From DATGEP01 sp035310125 (GTDB taxonomy: Bacteria > Chloroflexota > Ktedonobacteria > Ktedonobacterales > JADMIN01), in contig DATGEP010000346.1 of NCBI GenBank assembly GCA_035310125.1, positions 1 through 64,000 of the forward strand: a stretch of DNA of 64,000 nucleotides, written 5' to 3'. Of this stretch, positions 44,262 to 53,146 are shown piece after piece. The position numbers were made by a program, and so were the translations under genes. The first letter of the stretch is position 1, and every line of letters starts with the position of its first letter. Below the pieces are notes generated by a model. The model was not told the DNA's origin, did no database searches, and was given only the letters and a program-made list of their open reading frames with translations.

Positions 44262-44717
44262 ATGCGAAAGATCGAGCTGGGCGCGGGCCTTGCCGCTGGC
44301 ATACTGAGTGTGATTGGCATGCTCGTACTGCTCTTCGGGCCGCTGGTAAGCTACTGTGCCGACCGCGGCAGCACCCTGCGTCAGTGTACCAGTATCCGCT
44401 ACACATCGCTGGCAAGCGCCGGTCTCACCGCCAGCGGCTGGGCTTTCACGGTTGGGATGTTCGTCGCCGTGCTCGCGGCGGCTGCCGGCGCGGTCGGGGA
44501 GTCGCGCTTCGGCATCCGCAACGGTGCGATTCTCCTCTGGGCTGGCGGCGCGCTCGTGCTCTTTGGCTGCGCCCTGACCGCCGGCAACATTGGCCTCTTT
44601 TACCTGCCATCCGTCCTCGCCCTCGGCCTCGCCACGTACGCGTCCGTTCTCCGCCGCATGAACGAGCGCTACGACGCCCAGGCCACCGCTGGCGACTCAT
44701 CCACAGCCGCGAGTTGA
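44262..44717 (+). CDS. Small polytopic membrane protein of unknown function
   Basis: 151 residues with four hydrophobic helices (GLAAGILSVIGMLVLLFGPLV first). The first extracytoplasmic loop holds two Cys (SYCADRGSTLRQC) that could form a disulfide. Begins 14 bases after the SIS gene and is likely co-transcribed. No family recognised. Confidence 0.65.
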   Translation: MRKIELGAGLAAGILSVIGMLVLLFGPLVSYCADRGSTLRQCTSIRYTSLASAGLTASGWAFTVGMFVAVLAAAAGAVGESRFGIRNGAILLWAGGALVLFGCALTAGNIGLFYLPSVLALGLATYASVLRRMNERYDAQATAGDSSTAAS

Positions 44718-44822
44718 CGCCGGCACCTCTCTTTTGTGCCGTGCGCCGGCCCTGGTCATAGGACCGCATATGCGATGCGTACTACGGTAGCGGCTGGCTC
44801 GCCGCCACTTTTTTGCCACATC

Positions 44823-44851
44823 TTGACGCCCGCTCAGTGGGGTGGTATAGT
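44823..44851 (+). promoter_or_regulatory. Sigma70 promoter of the birA leader transcript
   Basis: TTGACG (44823-44828) and TATAGT (44846-44851) are spaced by exactly 17 bases, each 5/6 to consensus. Initiation is expected near 44858, before a leader of ~245 bases that ends at a strong terminator just before birA. Confidence 0.75.
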
Positions 44852-44878
44852 CATGGCAACGAAAGGAGGTGGTGTGCA

Positions 44879-44953
44879 GTGAGTGAACGTTTAGGCTGCG
44901 CAGGCAGTGCGAATACTCTTCACACCGAGTCCATGGGAGAGTGCTACCGCTAA
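44879..44953 (+). CDS. Possible 24-aa leader peptide
   Basis: A GTG codon at 44879 lies 9 bases after a near-perfect ribosome site (AAAGGAGG) and 20-odd bases after the predicted transcript start. The frame encodes 24 residues ending SMGECYR, with two Cys, then TAA. No homologue is known to me. Codons do not obviously match a single amino-acid attenuation signal. It may be a leader peptide, a small functional peptide, or part of a structured RNA. The rest of 44954-45061 has no gene. Confidence 0.45.
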   Translation: MSERLGCAGSANTLHTESMGECYR

Positions 44954-45061
44954 ATCGCGGCGTTTGTTGTTTTTGATCACGCCTCACTTCAGGGCGAGGA
45001 AGAGTCTGAAACACATAAACGGCCTGCCAGGTCGGTGAAGAGCCTGCCTGCGCGGCTTCAA

Positions 45062-45102
45062 CCGGGGAGAGAGCCGAGTGGCTTTCTCCCCGGTTTCCTT
45101 TT
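45062..45102 (+). terminator. Strong intrinsic terminator just upstream of birA
   Basis: 14-bp stem (45062-45075 with 45080-45093, one G-T pair), loop GAGT, then TTTCCTTTT. It lies between the leader promoter and the birA start, so it either ends a small RNA or acts as an attenuator for birA. Confidence 0.88.
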
Positions 45103-45118
45103 GGTTCGGAGATTCCCC

Positions 45119-45931
45119 ATGGACGAGCACGACCTCCCCGCTGGCATGCCCACCCGACTTCCACACCAGCTCGACGTGGACCTGCTCCAAGCATCCCTGG
45201 CCGGAATGCGCCTGGGCAATCCCCTTATCTACTTCCCCACGATCCCATCCACCAATAGCCACGCCGCCGGTCTTGCCCGCGAGGGCGCCATCGAAGGCAC
45301 CCTCGTGACGACCGACGACCAGACAGCGGGTCGCGGCCGGGTCGGCCGCCCCTGGAAGGCGCTGCCTGGCCAGATGCTCGCTCTCTCGCTCGTGCTTCGC
45401 CCCACCTTTCCGCCGCACTACCTGGTGATGGCCGCGGCCCTTGCCGTAGCCGAGGCCATCGAACAGGTCACTAACCTGCGCCCCGGCATCAAGTGGCCCA
45501 ATGATGTGCTCGTAGGCGAGCGCAAGGTTTGCGGCATCCTCATCGAGGTCAGCGACGGTGTAGCGATTCTCGGCATCGGCCTCAATGTCAATGGCTCCTT
45601 CGCCCACGATCCCGATCTCGCCGCTCGCGCGATTACCCTCGAACAGGCTGCCGGTCACCAGGTTTCCCGCGAGTCACTGCTGCGGGAGCTGCTTCGCCGT
45701 CTGGAGTCTCTATACGGACTCCTTCAGGCAGCCGGCAATGAGGAGGCCCAAAATACCGTTCGCAATCGCTGGCGTGCTCGCCTCAGCATGCTCGGCCAGC
45801 GCGTCACTGTGCGCCAGGATCCGGGCGCCCTCGCCGGAGTGGCAGAAGACGTTACCGCCGAGGGCGCGCTCCTCGTGCGCCTGGACGATGGCACGCGGCG
45901 CACTATTAGCTGGGGCGACGTGGAATCCTGA
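45119..45931 (+). CDS. birA: Biotin--[acetyl-CoA-carboxylase] ligase, no DNA-binding domain
   Basis: Attaches biotin to carboxylase carrier proteins via biotinyl-AMP. 270 residues. TIPSTNSHA at the substrate pocket, the ATP/biotin loop TAGRGRVGRPWKALPG, and KWPNDVLVGERKVCGILIE with the catalytic Lys. C-terminal SH3-like cap ends at RRTISWGDVES. The N-terminus lacks the winged helix of E. coli BirA, so it cannot repress biotin genes itself. ATG 45119 has GGAG 7 bases upstream. The transcript leader with a terminator just before the gene suggests RNA-level control. Confidence 0.93.
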   Translation: MDEHDLPAGMPTRLPHQLDVDLLQASLAGMRLGNPLIYFPTIPSTNSHAAGLAREGAIEGTLVTTDDQTAGRGRVGRPWKALPGQMLALSLVLRPTFPPHYLVMAAALAVAEAIEQVTNLRPGIKWPNDVLVGERKVCGILIEVSDGVAILGIGLNVNGSFAHDPDLAARAITLEQAAGHQVSRESLLRELLRRLESLYGLLQAAGNEEAQNTVRNRWRARLSMLGQRVTVRQDPGALAGVAEDVTAEGALLVRLDDGTRRTISWGDVES

Positions 45932-46007
45932 CCGCCAGCGCCAGCACGGCGAATGCGCTTACACGGGGCGGCCCGGTCTGTGTATTGGGCAGATGACGCT
46001 AGATACC

Positions 46008-47732
46008 CTATTCGACCGCCAGCGCACGGGCACAGGCGGCAGCAGTCGCCAGCCGCAGCGGTGCAGATGTGTAGCGAAACTGAGCCAGCCAGAGCGGAGG
46101 GGGCTCGCTCGGAAGCGCGTCAGCAATGGAGTGTGCGGCGCCCGCTGTGAGCGACAGAGCCGGTGGTGAGGTGGTCGGCGAGGCGGCGCATAGCCGTCGC
46201 TTCACAGCCGCCTGCGCTTGTTGTTGGAGCGCGGCATCGAGCCAGGTTGTCCGCCAGATCGCGGCCAGCCCCCAACACGCCATGCTCATTTCCTCCGCCA
46301 CGAACGTGCGCGAATCAGCCGCGCCTTCAACGGCCCGCATGAGATACGCAATGCCGCGCTCGACGGCGTGGCGCGAGACATCTGTGTAAGGTCCACGTGC
46401 CAGTGCGTGCAGCGCCTGTGCCGTGCCATAAACCGGGCTGACATGCCAGGTCGCCGGCCATGATCCATCTTCTCGTTGCCGCGCGAGCAGGTAGCTGAGC
46501 GCGCGTTCTGCTGCGGGAGAGCGGATGTCCAGCGCCCAGAGTGCGTGCAGGACATGCGCGGTCACATCTGGGTCACCGCCCAGATCCGCCCAGCTCGGAA
46601 AAGACCCGTCGGCACGTTGTCGCGCGAGCATCGCCGTCACCGCTCGCGCGATTGCCGCGTCGTGGAGATCCGCTCCATTAGTCTCGCGGAGCCAGAGCAC
46701 AAGCCAGGCGGTGTCGTCGAGATCACCGCCCGGAAATGCCGGCGTGAAACTCCAGAGTCCGGATGGCTGCTGCCGTGCGCGGAGCCACGGTGTGAGCGCG
46801 AGGAGCCGCTCCGGCACCGGCATGTGATGCGAAGCGACGAGGGCCGCATACACGTAGCAAACATACGCGGTAAGAAATACCTCGCAGTCGAAGAATTGTG
46901 GCAAGCCGCCGTCCTCGTTCTGCGCCGCGCGCAGATATTCCCATCCGCGCTCACGTACCTGTTCCGTCTCGGCGTGCGCCGTCAACGCCAGCAACGCCAT
47001 CGCCGTGAAATCGGTGACACACCACCAGCTTCCGTTTTGAAGCTGGCGGGCGCAGAGTGTCGCGACCTCCTCCTGTTGGGCTGCCTGCCACATTCGTGGA
47101 AGCGTATCGCAGAGTCCGACGAGCTGAAAGCACATCTGATCGGAAGCTGGCAGCTCCGCAAGCTCAGGTGGGGGCAGTAGCGGGAGCAGGCGCTCCACCA
47201 GGCGCTCTCGTCCGGCGGTGGCAGCAACGACACAGAGCGGGCGGAAACAACGCATCAGCTCTCCAGGCAGGCGCGGATAGATAAGCGTCTCCATTTTTCG
47301 TTGATATGTGCGCGCCGCAAGGACTGCTCGCCGCAGCTCGGCGAACTCCGTCGCGGGGATGTCCTCGGTGCCGCGTTCGTAGTCGAGAGAGAGCGCGACG
47401 TAGGCGTTCGGCGTCATCAGAAATCGTTCTTGAACGGTCTGGCCCCAGGAGCCATCGAGCTGCTGGGAGCGTAAAAGATATCTCCGGCATCCCGCGCGTA
47501 ATGGCTGCGCGGACGGCTCGCCTGAGTGTAGGGCAGCGAGGAGCGCCCAGGATGTCGCATAGGGATCGGACGTGACGCGATGCCATCCAGTCAGCGTCAG
47601 GGTATCGAAGAGCGCACCCTCCGCCGCCAGTGGTGCGACTTCCTCATCGCGAAATGGAGTGTGGGAAGGGAATTGTGCTGTCAAATTCGAGGCCCTTCTG
47701 TCATGACTGCGCGCTGCCCGCCGGCGGCACAC
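46008..47732 (-). CDS. Squalene-hopene/class II terpene cyclase-like protein
   Basis: 574 residues of alpha/alpha-barrel repeats with several QW-type motifs: QLDGSWG (~91), QNEDGGLPQ (~271), QRADGSFPSW and QREDGSWPA. GGDLDDTAW at 335-343 is the DxDDTA acid motif that protonates the substrate in class II cyclases. No secretion signal. Shorter than hopene cyclases (~630). The GTG at 47732 overlaps the M50-type gene by 32 bases, and a later start is possible. It is the last gene of the peptide cluster, so it may act on a prenyl group or terpenoid linked to that pathway. The substrate is not known. Confidence 0.75.
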   Translation of the reverse strand: MCRRRAARSHDRRASNLTAQFPSHTPFRDEEVAPLAAEGALFDTLTLTGWHRVTSDPYATSWALLAALHSGEPSAQPLRAGCRRYLLRSQQLDGSWGQTVQERFLMTPNAYVALSLDYERGTEDIPATEFAELRRAVLAARTYQRKMETLIYPRLPGELMRCFRPLCVVAATAGRERLVERLLPLLPPPELAELPASDQMCFQLVGLCDTLPRMWQAAQQEEVATLCARQLQNGSWWCVTDFTAMALLALTAHAETEQVRERGWEYLRAAQNEDGGLPQFFDCEVFLTAYVCYVYAALVASHHMPVPERLLALTPWLRARQQPSGLWSFTPAFPGGDLDDTAWLVLWLRETNGADLHDAAIARAVTAMLARQRADGSFPSWADLGGDPDVTAHVLHALWALDIRSPAAERALSYLLARQREDGSWPATWHVSPVYGTAQALHALARGPYTDVSRHAVERGIAYLMRAVEGAADSRTFVAEEMSMACWGLAAIWRTTWLDAALQQQAQAAVKRRLCAASPTTSPPALSLTAGAAHSIADALPSEPPPLWLAQFRYTSAPLRLATAAACARALAVE

Positions 47733-48990
47733 GAGTTACCGGCCGCATGCGCGCGTGCATCAAGCGCTGGCTACGCACAGTGATGTACAGGATGCCGAGA
47801 GCCAGCACGGTGGGCACCATAAGCGCGACCGCCCAGTGAACAAGTGTCGGGCCTTGAGCCACCCAGTACAGCTCAGTACACACCTGTACAAGCCACCACA
47901 TCCAGAAGGCGACCCCGGCAACCCATGTCGCCGCGCTCAACACCAGGTACATCAGCGTGAAGACACTTAGGTGGGCCGTCCGTGCCGCGCCACGCCGCGA
48001 AAAGGGCGCGCGCAGCACGGTCAGGAGCTCCGACCGGAGGTTAAACCGCCCGGTGAGATTGCAGAGGATGAAATAGCCGTCGGTCGGCATGAACGGCGAG
48101 AGATTCGTGGGTACGAATATGATGTTGAGCACGATCAGCTTCCAGAGGATTTGCTGTACCAGCTCCGGGAGCGTCGCGTGCGTCACGAGGACGAACAGGA
48201 TACCGGCCCCGCAGAGGTTCGCCCAGACACCAGCGAGCCAGATCCAGATGCGTCGTGACTGGGACACGCTGTACAAGCCCCGGATATCGAGATAGACGAG
48301 GGGCGCTACGCCAGCGTACAGCGCGAGCCGCAGGGAACGCACAGGCAGACGGTAGCGCAACGCCGCCAGCCCATGCCCCATCTCGTGCCATACCACGACG
48401 AGCGCCGCGAGCGCGAGTGAAACCAGTAGCCCAAGTGTGAAGGACTGATGCACCGTGATAAGCCGGGCGGAGAGCAGGTCAGGGTGTTGCGTGAGCGTCC
48501 AGCCGGCCAGAGCGATCATGGCGAAACCCGCCAGATTCAGCAGCCACCACACAGGCGGCTGAAGCAATGTTGCGCCGATTCTACCCACCCGCATCAACGG
48601 CAGACTCAGCACATCGAGCGATAATCGGCGGGTTTCGCTGTGGTAGATATACGTGGGTGGCGGCTCCAGAAGGAGATCGCTGACACTCAACATATGGTAG
48701 AGCCGCCGTACAACCGGGGCGGTCACTCCGGCATAGTGTCTGGTAATGTGTGCTTCAGCCTCAACGAGTGTGCGCGTACCATCGAGGAGTGCGGCCAGAG
48801 CCAGCGCGGCTGGATAGAGCTCGCGCGGCACGCGAATGTAACGGTCTACCTCCAGGCTCCCGATGCACCAGAGGCGACCATTACGACGTCCGAGTGGCCA
48901 GGCACCAAGTCCTGGCCGCACGACGGGCCGGATGTCGTCGGGCGCTTGCGCGTCAAGGACATCAGTCGGCTCCACGGATGCACGTATCAT
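47701..48990 (-). CDS. Membrane M50-type zinc peptidase with N-terminal PqqD/RRE-like domain
   Basis: 429 residues. Residues ~28-110 (YIRVPRELY...ALLDGTRTLVEAEAHI...VRRLYHMLSVSDLLLEP) resemble PqqD-type RiPP recognition elements, which bind leader peptides. Then ~8 membrane helices with the zinc motif HEMGH (His202, Glu203, His206) and the distal NLSPFMPTDGYFIL (Asp ligand). Similar M50 proteins occur in sactipeptide and YydH-type clusters as maturation or leader-cleaving proteases. It lies 209 bases downstream of the precursor gene. Cleavage of the precursor during export is inferred. Confidence 0.8.
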   Translation of the reverse strand: MIRASVEPTDVLDAQAPDDIRPVVRPGLGAWPLGRRNGRLWCIGSLEVDRYIRVPRELYPAALALAALLDGTRTLVEAEAHITRHYAGVTAPVVRRLYHMLSVSDLLLEPPPTYIYHSETRRLSLDVLSLPLMRVGRIGATLLQPPVWWLLNLAGFAMIALAGWTLTQHPDLLSARLITVHQSFTLGLLVSLALAALVVVWHEMGHGLAALRYRLPVRSLRLALYAGVAPLVYLDIRGLYSVSQSRRIWIWLAGVWANLCGAGILFVLVTHATLPELVQQILWKLIVLNIIFVPTNLSPFMPTDGYFILCNLTGRFNLRSELLTVLRAPFSRRGAARTAHLSVFTLMYLVLSAATWVAGVAFWMWWLVQVCTELYWVAQGPTLVHWAVALMVPTVLALGILYITVRSQRLMHARMRPVTRVPPAGSAQS

Positions 48991-49199
48991 GCTGGTCCAC
49001 TCGTTCTCTAGACGGGAGACAGGTGATAGGGCGGCATGTCAGTCTAATCAGGCACGGCGTGTTGTTATGCGGCCATGGGAAAGGTTAAAGTCCAGGGCGC
49101 CGTCCGGCCCTCCCTACAGTAACCGTATGCCGGCCGTGAATGAGCATGCGGTTATTGCAGTCTGCCCGAAAGGCAGGTGGCGCTTCAAGCAGGTGCTCG

Positions 49200-49361
49200 C
49201 TAGCAGCCTGCGCCGCAGCCGAATCCCCAGGCGGGCACAAAGGTCTCGTCTATCTGCTCGATCTCCTCCAAGCTCACTTCACGAATCACCAATTTCTCCT
49301 CGTCGGAGGTCTGCGCTTGAGCGACGCGGGTCTCTTCGCTGACACGGGTCTCTTCGTTCAC
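49200..49361 (-). CDS. Putative RiPP precursor peptide
   Basis: 53 residues. The GTG at 49361 has AAAGGAG 8 bases upstream, a strong site. Leader: acidic, with a direct repeat EETRVSEETRV and then IREVSLEEIEQIDETF, a pattern of a helical recognition leader. Probable core: VPAWGFGCGAGC at the extreme C-terminus, Gly-rich with two Cys in the last five residues. It sits between a radical SAM maturase and an M50 protease. A small hairpin (49162-49176, CTGCC..GGCAG) follows and could attenuate transcription so that precursor exceeds downstream genes. Class is unknown (thioether or other). Confidence 0.8.
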   Translation of the reverse strand: MNEETRVSEETRVAQAQTSDEEKLVIREVSLEEIEQIDETFVPAWGFGCGAGC

Positions 49362-49595
49362 GATGTAGTCTCCTTTATCGGCGCACATGCTCAATCATGC
49401 ACGCCTTGCCGACTTGTGTTCGTTGTTAACGCAAACGGTGAAAAGGGTCCGAAACGCATGACACGCGCTGGTGTTGGGGCATCGCTATCCGAGCGATGCG
49501 CCCGCCTGATCAGGCTGACACGTCGCCTTACCACCCGCACCATGTATGGCAGAAGCTGAGCGGAGTAGAGAGGCGGCAATCGCTCATCGCGGTTG

Positions 49596-51095
49596 CTACT
49601 CGACGTCGTCCTCAGGCGCCCCGTTGTAGTTCCGCTTAAACCGGGCCCAGAGGTCAGGATCGCGCTGCAGCCGTGCGAGACCTAAAATCACCCGCTCGAT
49701 GAGCAACCGATCGTACCGGCAGCTTACTGGGTAGGTCTCCTGCTCGCGCATGTTGGTGATATATTGCCCGGCGCTGCAATCGCCGCAGACTCCGTCCGCC
49801 CAACATGACGCGCAGAGCGTTGGGTGCGAGAGCAGCGTGTGCATCAAACGATCCTGTCGCTGGCGATACTGGTCGTGTTGCGCCCGGCCCTGTACACGCC
49901 CAAGCTGGAATTCGCGCATGCCAGTGAACATGAAACACGCTGAGATGTTGCCCGTGACATCCACCGCAATGGTGTTCGTCCCAGCAGGGCATAAGTGCTT
50001 TTCACGATGTTTACCGCTCAATGTGCTGATGCGACCCAACACAGTGCGCAGGTAGAGCGGCGTGGGCGTCGCGAATCGGTCCATCACCGTATCGAACAAG
50101 TCGCGCCATTGATCGAGGAGCTGGTCCTGCTCGTCGGGCGTCATCCAATGGGGATGCTCAGGGGTGACGGTCGCGGGCGCCATATGAATGTTCGTCGCGC
50201 CCAGACTCTGAAAGTGCTCCGCGAGTTGGACGAGGTTGAGTCCGAGGTGAGGCTTGCTCACGGTACATTCGATGGTGAAGGGTCCGAGGTCACGCGCGCG
50301 AATCTTGGCCAGACCCTCCACGGCGGCATCGTACGCGCTCCGGCCCGCGGCCCATGGCCTATTGATATCGTTCACTTCGCGCATCCCATCGAGCGAGACG
50401 GTTACGCGAATCCCGTAGCGGGCGATGATGTCAAGCACCTGATCGGTGAAGCAAGTGCCATTCGTGATGACGGCGAATGCCGGCGGCTCGACGTCATTCG
50501 CTTTGCAGTAGGCGAGAATGCTGGCGCATGCTCGCTCGATACCAACTGGATGCAGCAGCGGCTCGCCGCCATGAAACTGGATCATGTCAATACCATCCGG
50601 ATAATATTCGATCATCCGGCGGAAAGACTGCTCCGGCACACTCGGCACCACATAGCGCACATCGGAGCCATACGTTCCGGATCCCTGGTGGTCGTCCGTC
50701 GCGTAGCACATCGGACAGTGCAGATTACACACCTGGGTGACGTTGATAGCGAGACGCCGGAGCCGGCGAGTATTGATCTCCTCCTCATCCTCGGTCACTG
50801 GCGGTTTGCGTGTAACCATCGCGTTAAGCACCGCCAGTACTCGTTGCGCGAGCGCATCCGCCGCTGGGTCAAGCGTGCTTCTGGTAAGGCGCGCTTGTTC
50901 CCATGACTGCACAGCGGCAGCCGCGGCGTCCGAGACTTCGTAAAACGTCATCGTCGCGGGATGATAGACGACCGCCTCGCCATACTTGGAAGATCGCATT
51001 ACATGGAACGTCTCCGCCTGCGCGGAGAGCGGCTGATACGTAGCGCCTTCAGACGTGACGCGGCGAACTGCCGAGACCTGGATGACATTACTCAT
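49596..51095 (-). CDS. Radical SAM/SPASM peptide maturase
   Basis: 499 residues. Radical SAM cluster motif CNLHCPMC (Cys123, 127, 130), followed by FHGGEPLLHP and TNGTCF. SPASM region: C-x12-G-x4-C (CPAGTN...ISAC), then C-x2-C-x5-C-x2-C (CASCWADGVCGDC) and a final Cys, enough for two auxiliary clusters. The first ~95 residues may be a leader-binding domain. The ATG at 51095 overlaps the ABC permease stop by 8 bases. Such enzymes crosslink Cys, Tyr, Trp or Lys in ribosomal peptides; Trp or Cys in the VPAWGFGCGAGC core is the likely target (inference). Confidence 0.93.
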   Translation of the reverse strand: MSNVIQVSAVRRVTSEGATYQPLSAQAETFHVMRSSKYGEAVVYHPATMTFYEVSDAAAAAVQSWEQARLTRSTLDPAADALAQRVLAVLNAMVTRKPPVTEDEEEINTRRLRRLAINVTQVCNLHCPMCYATDDHQGSGTYGSDVRYVVPSVPEQSFRRMIEYYPDGIDMIQFHGGEPLLHPVGIERACASILAYCKANDVEPPAFAVITNGTCFTDQVLDIIARYGIRVTVSLDGMREVNDINRPWAAGRSAYDAAVEGLAKIRARDLGPFTIECTVSKPHLGLNLVQLAEHFQSLGATNIHMAPATVTPEHPHWMTPDEQDQLLDQWRDLFDTVMDRFATPTPLYLRTVLGRISTLSGKHREKHLCPAGTNTIAVDVTGNISACFMFTGMREFQLGRVQGRAQHDQYRQRQDRLMHTLLSHPTLCASCWADGVCGDCSAGQYITNMREQETYPVSCRYDRLLIERVILGLARLQRDPDLWARFKRNYNGAPEDDVE

Positions 51096-52311
51096 ACGCC
51101 AGAGCCTCCTTGATATTGATGCGCGCCGCTCGGCTTGCCGGATACAGTCCGGCCACCGTGCCGACGACCAAGCCAAGCACCGCGCTGACCACGAGAGACC
51201 ACACCGCGAAGCTGAGGGGAAACGCTGCCGCGAGCGTGATGCCGGTGCTGAGGAGGAGACCAAGAAGAATACCGGCCACCGTGCCGACGACACTGATAAC
51301 GAGCGATTCGACAAGAAACATCTGCTGAACCTGCCGTCTGGTCGCACCAACCGCGCGCATGATACCAATCTGCCGGGTGCGCTCCGTAATGGTGACCAGC
51401 ATGGTGTTCGCGATGCCAATACCTCCTATCCCAGCCGCCAGTGCGGCGACGACAATCACAAAGATCTGTACCTGGCCGAGCAACGCGCCAACGGTAGCAA
51501 CGTTATCCGCCTGCGAAAGACCGATCACCTGATAGCCGGACTTTGTCAGCGCCACCTGAATCGCCGGAACCGCGTTGAGGCGTTGCTCGATTCCGGATTC
51601 GGTGGCGGTCAAATTGGCCGTGCTATCCACCTGGGCATCGAGAGCGACATAGCGCCCCGTGGATGGCAAGAGCGCGATCGGTACCGCGAGGAGGTTGTTG
51701 TACACACCACTGTTGCCAAACAACGTGTTGGGCAGGCGCGCGAGAATGCCGGCGACCTTCAGCGTGAAGGGCTGCGCGCTGACCTGGGGAAGCGTGAGAA
51801 CGACCTGATCGCCAAGATGCAATCCATACTGGTCGGCGGTGCCCGCGCCGACTACGAGCTGTGGCTGCGCACTGGCAAACGCGCCGCCCTGCGCGAATGT
51901 CAGATCGTCTATGGTGAAAAAGTCAGGCGTGGTCGCGGTGACCGCGCTCACCAGTGGATGCTGCGAGCCATCGCTGAGGGCGATACTGACCGGCTCGGCG
52001 CCGCTGTAGTAGACGTTGACGGGGGCCGTGCGCACGACATGCGGCGTGGATGCCACGGCAAGGAGATTCGTGTCATCGAAGACGGGAAGATAATGAAAGC
52101 TGAGATTCGCCTTGCTGCCAACGGTGAACTGGATCGAGCGCTCCCCGCCAATCTTCGTCTGATTAATCATCGCCTGCTGGAAGGCGGCGCCCACACAACC
52201 GGTTACGACCACCAGCAGAATGCCGAGCATGACGCCAACGGCGGTAAGCAACGACCGTAGACGGTGCGCCCGGTAGCTGCGCAACGCCTGCGCGAACGCC
52301 TCAGCGAACAT
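51088..52311 (-). CDS. MacB/FtsX-type ABC transporter permease
   Basis: 407 residues: N-terminal helix (LTAVGVMLGILLVVVTGCVG), a ~210-residue extracytoplasmic domain, and three C-terminal helices (IGIANTMLVTITERTRQIGIMRAVGATRRQVQQMFLVES is the FtsX family coupling region). The ATG at 52311 follows AGGAGG by 6 bases and overlaps the ATPase gene by 11 bases. With the ATPase it forms an exporter, probably of the cluster product. Confidence 0.92.
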   Translation of the reverse strand: MFAEAFAQALRSYRAHRLRSLLTAVGVMLGILLVVVTGCVGAAFQQAMINQTKIGGERSIQFTVGSKANLSFHYLPVFDDTNLLAVASTPHVVRTAPVNVYYSGAEPVSIALSDGSQHPLVSAVTATTPDFFTIDDLTFAQGGAFASAQPQLVVGAGTADQYGLHLGDQVVLTLPQVSAQPFTLKVAGILARLPNTLFGNSGVYNNLLAVPIALLPSTGRYVALDAQVDSTANLTATESGIEQRLNAVPAIQVALTKSGYQVIGLSQADNVATVGALLGQVQIFVIVVAALAAGIGGIGIANTMLVTITERTRQIGIMRAVGATRRQVQQMFLVESLVISVVGTVAGILLGLLLSTGITLAAAFPLSFAVWSLVVSAVLGLVVGTVAGLYPASRAARINIKEALAYE

Positions 52312-53047
52312 TGGCGTCCTCCTCATGCCCACGCTGGCGCGCGTCGAGTGGCTCGATGCAGACTTCGCGGAGATGCCCATCGCGCAGCTCATACAAGGTT
52401 TCCGCGGCGCGGGCGACGGATTCATCATGAGTGACCATCAGCACGCTCAAGCTCCGCTCACGCCGGAGCTGTTGGAGCATCTCGATAATCTGCGCGCCGT
52501 TGGTGGAGTCGAGGCTGCCAGTTGGCTCGTCCGCGAGCAACACATCGGGGCGCGTCGCGAGGGCGCGAGCGATGGCGACACGTTGCCGCTCTCCACCGCT
52601 CATATGTGAAACTGCCTGGCGCGCCTGCGCCTGCATACTCACCGCGGTGAGCGCCTCCAACACACGAGCGCGCCGCTCCGCTCGGCGCATGCCGGCGAAG
52701 ATCAACGGCAGCTCGACGTTCTGCATCGCGTTGGTATCGGGCAACAACGAAAATTGCTGAAAGACAAAACCAATGTGCGTGCGGCGTAGGCGGGCCAGCT
52801 CGTCATCCGAGAGTTTGCGCACGTCCTCCCCCGCAACCCGCACTGTGCCGGTGTAGACGGTGTCGAGGGTTCCAAGAATGCTCAGAAGGGTGGATTTGCC
52901 AGAGCCGGATGGACCACGCAAGGCAACAAAGCCGCCCCGTGGAATGCGAATTGAGACGTCGTCGAGCACCCGCCGTTCCTGGCCATCGGCATACGTCTTC
53001 GTGATACTCTGTGCCTCCAGCACCCAGGGTAGATTAGGTGATTCCAT
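52301..53047 (-). CDS. ABC transporter ATP-binding protein, MacB/LolD type
   Basis: 248 residues. Walker A GPSGSGKST, Q-loop FVFQQFSLLP, signature SGGERQRVAIARAL, Walker B VLLADEPTGSLDS, H-loop VTHDE. This is the LolD/MacB subgroup that pairs with FtsX-type permeases. ATG 53047 has AGAGAGG just upstream; a longer frame to 53110 lacks family sequence. Confidence 0.94.
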   Translation of the reverse strand: MESPNLPWVLEAQSITKTYADGQERRVLDDVSIRIPRGGFVALRGPSGSGKSTLLSILGTLDTVYTGTVRVAGEDVRKLSDDELARLRRTHIGFVFQQFSLLPDTNAMQNVELPLIFAGMRRAERRARVLEALTAVSMQAQARQAVSHMSGGERQRVAIARALATRPDVLLADEPTGSLDSTNGAQIIEMLQQLRRERSLSVLMVTHDESVARAAETLYELRDGHLREVCIEPLDARQRGHEEDANVR

Positions 53048-53146
53048 GTAACCTCTCTTCCCATTTGGCGTCTCTATCGCCCTGTCGCGGCGCAAAGCCT
53101 GTTGCTGCATGTGCGCGTCCTCGGAGAGCGTGCCGGGTACGTCCGG

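Noticed and set aside
44947..44973. CCGC/GCGG hairpin followed by TTTGTTGTTTTT as a terminator
   Set aside because: Only four base pairs with a six-base loop; too weak alone. The 14-bp hairpin at 45062 is far better.
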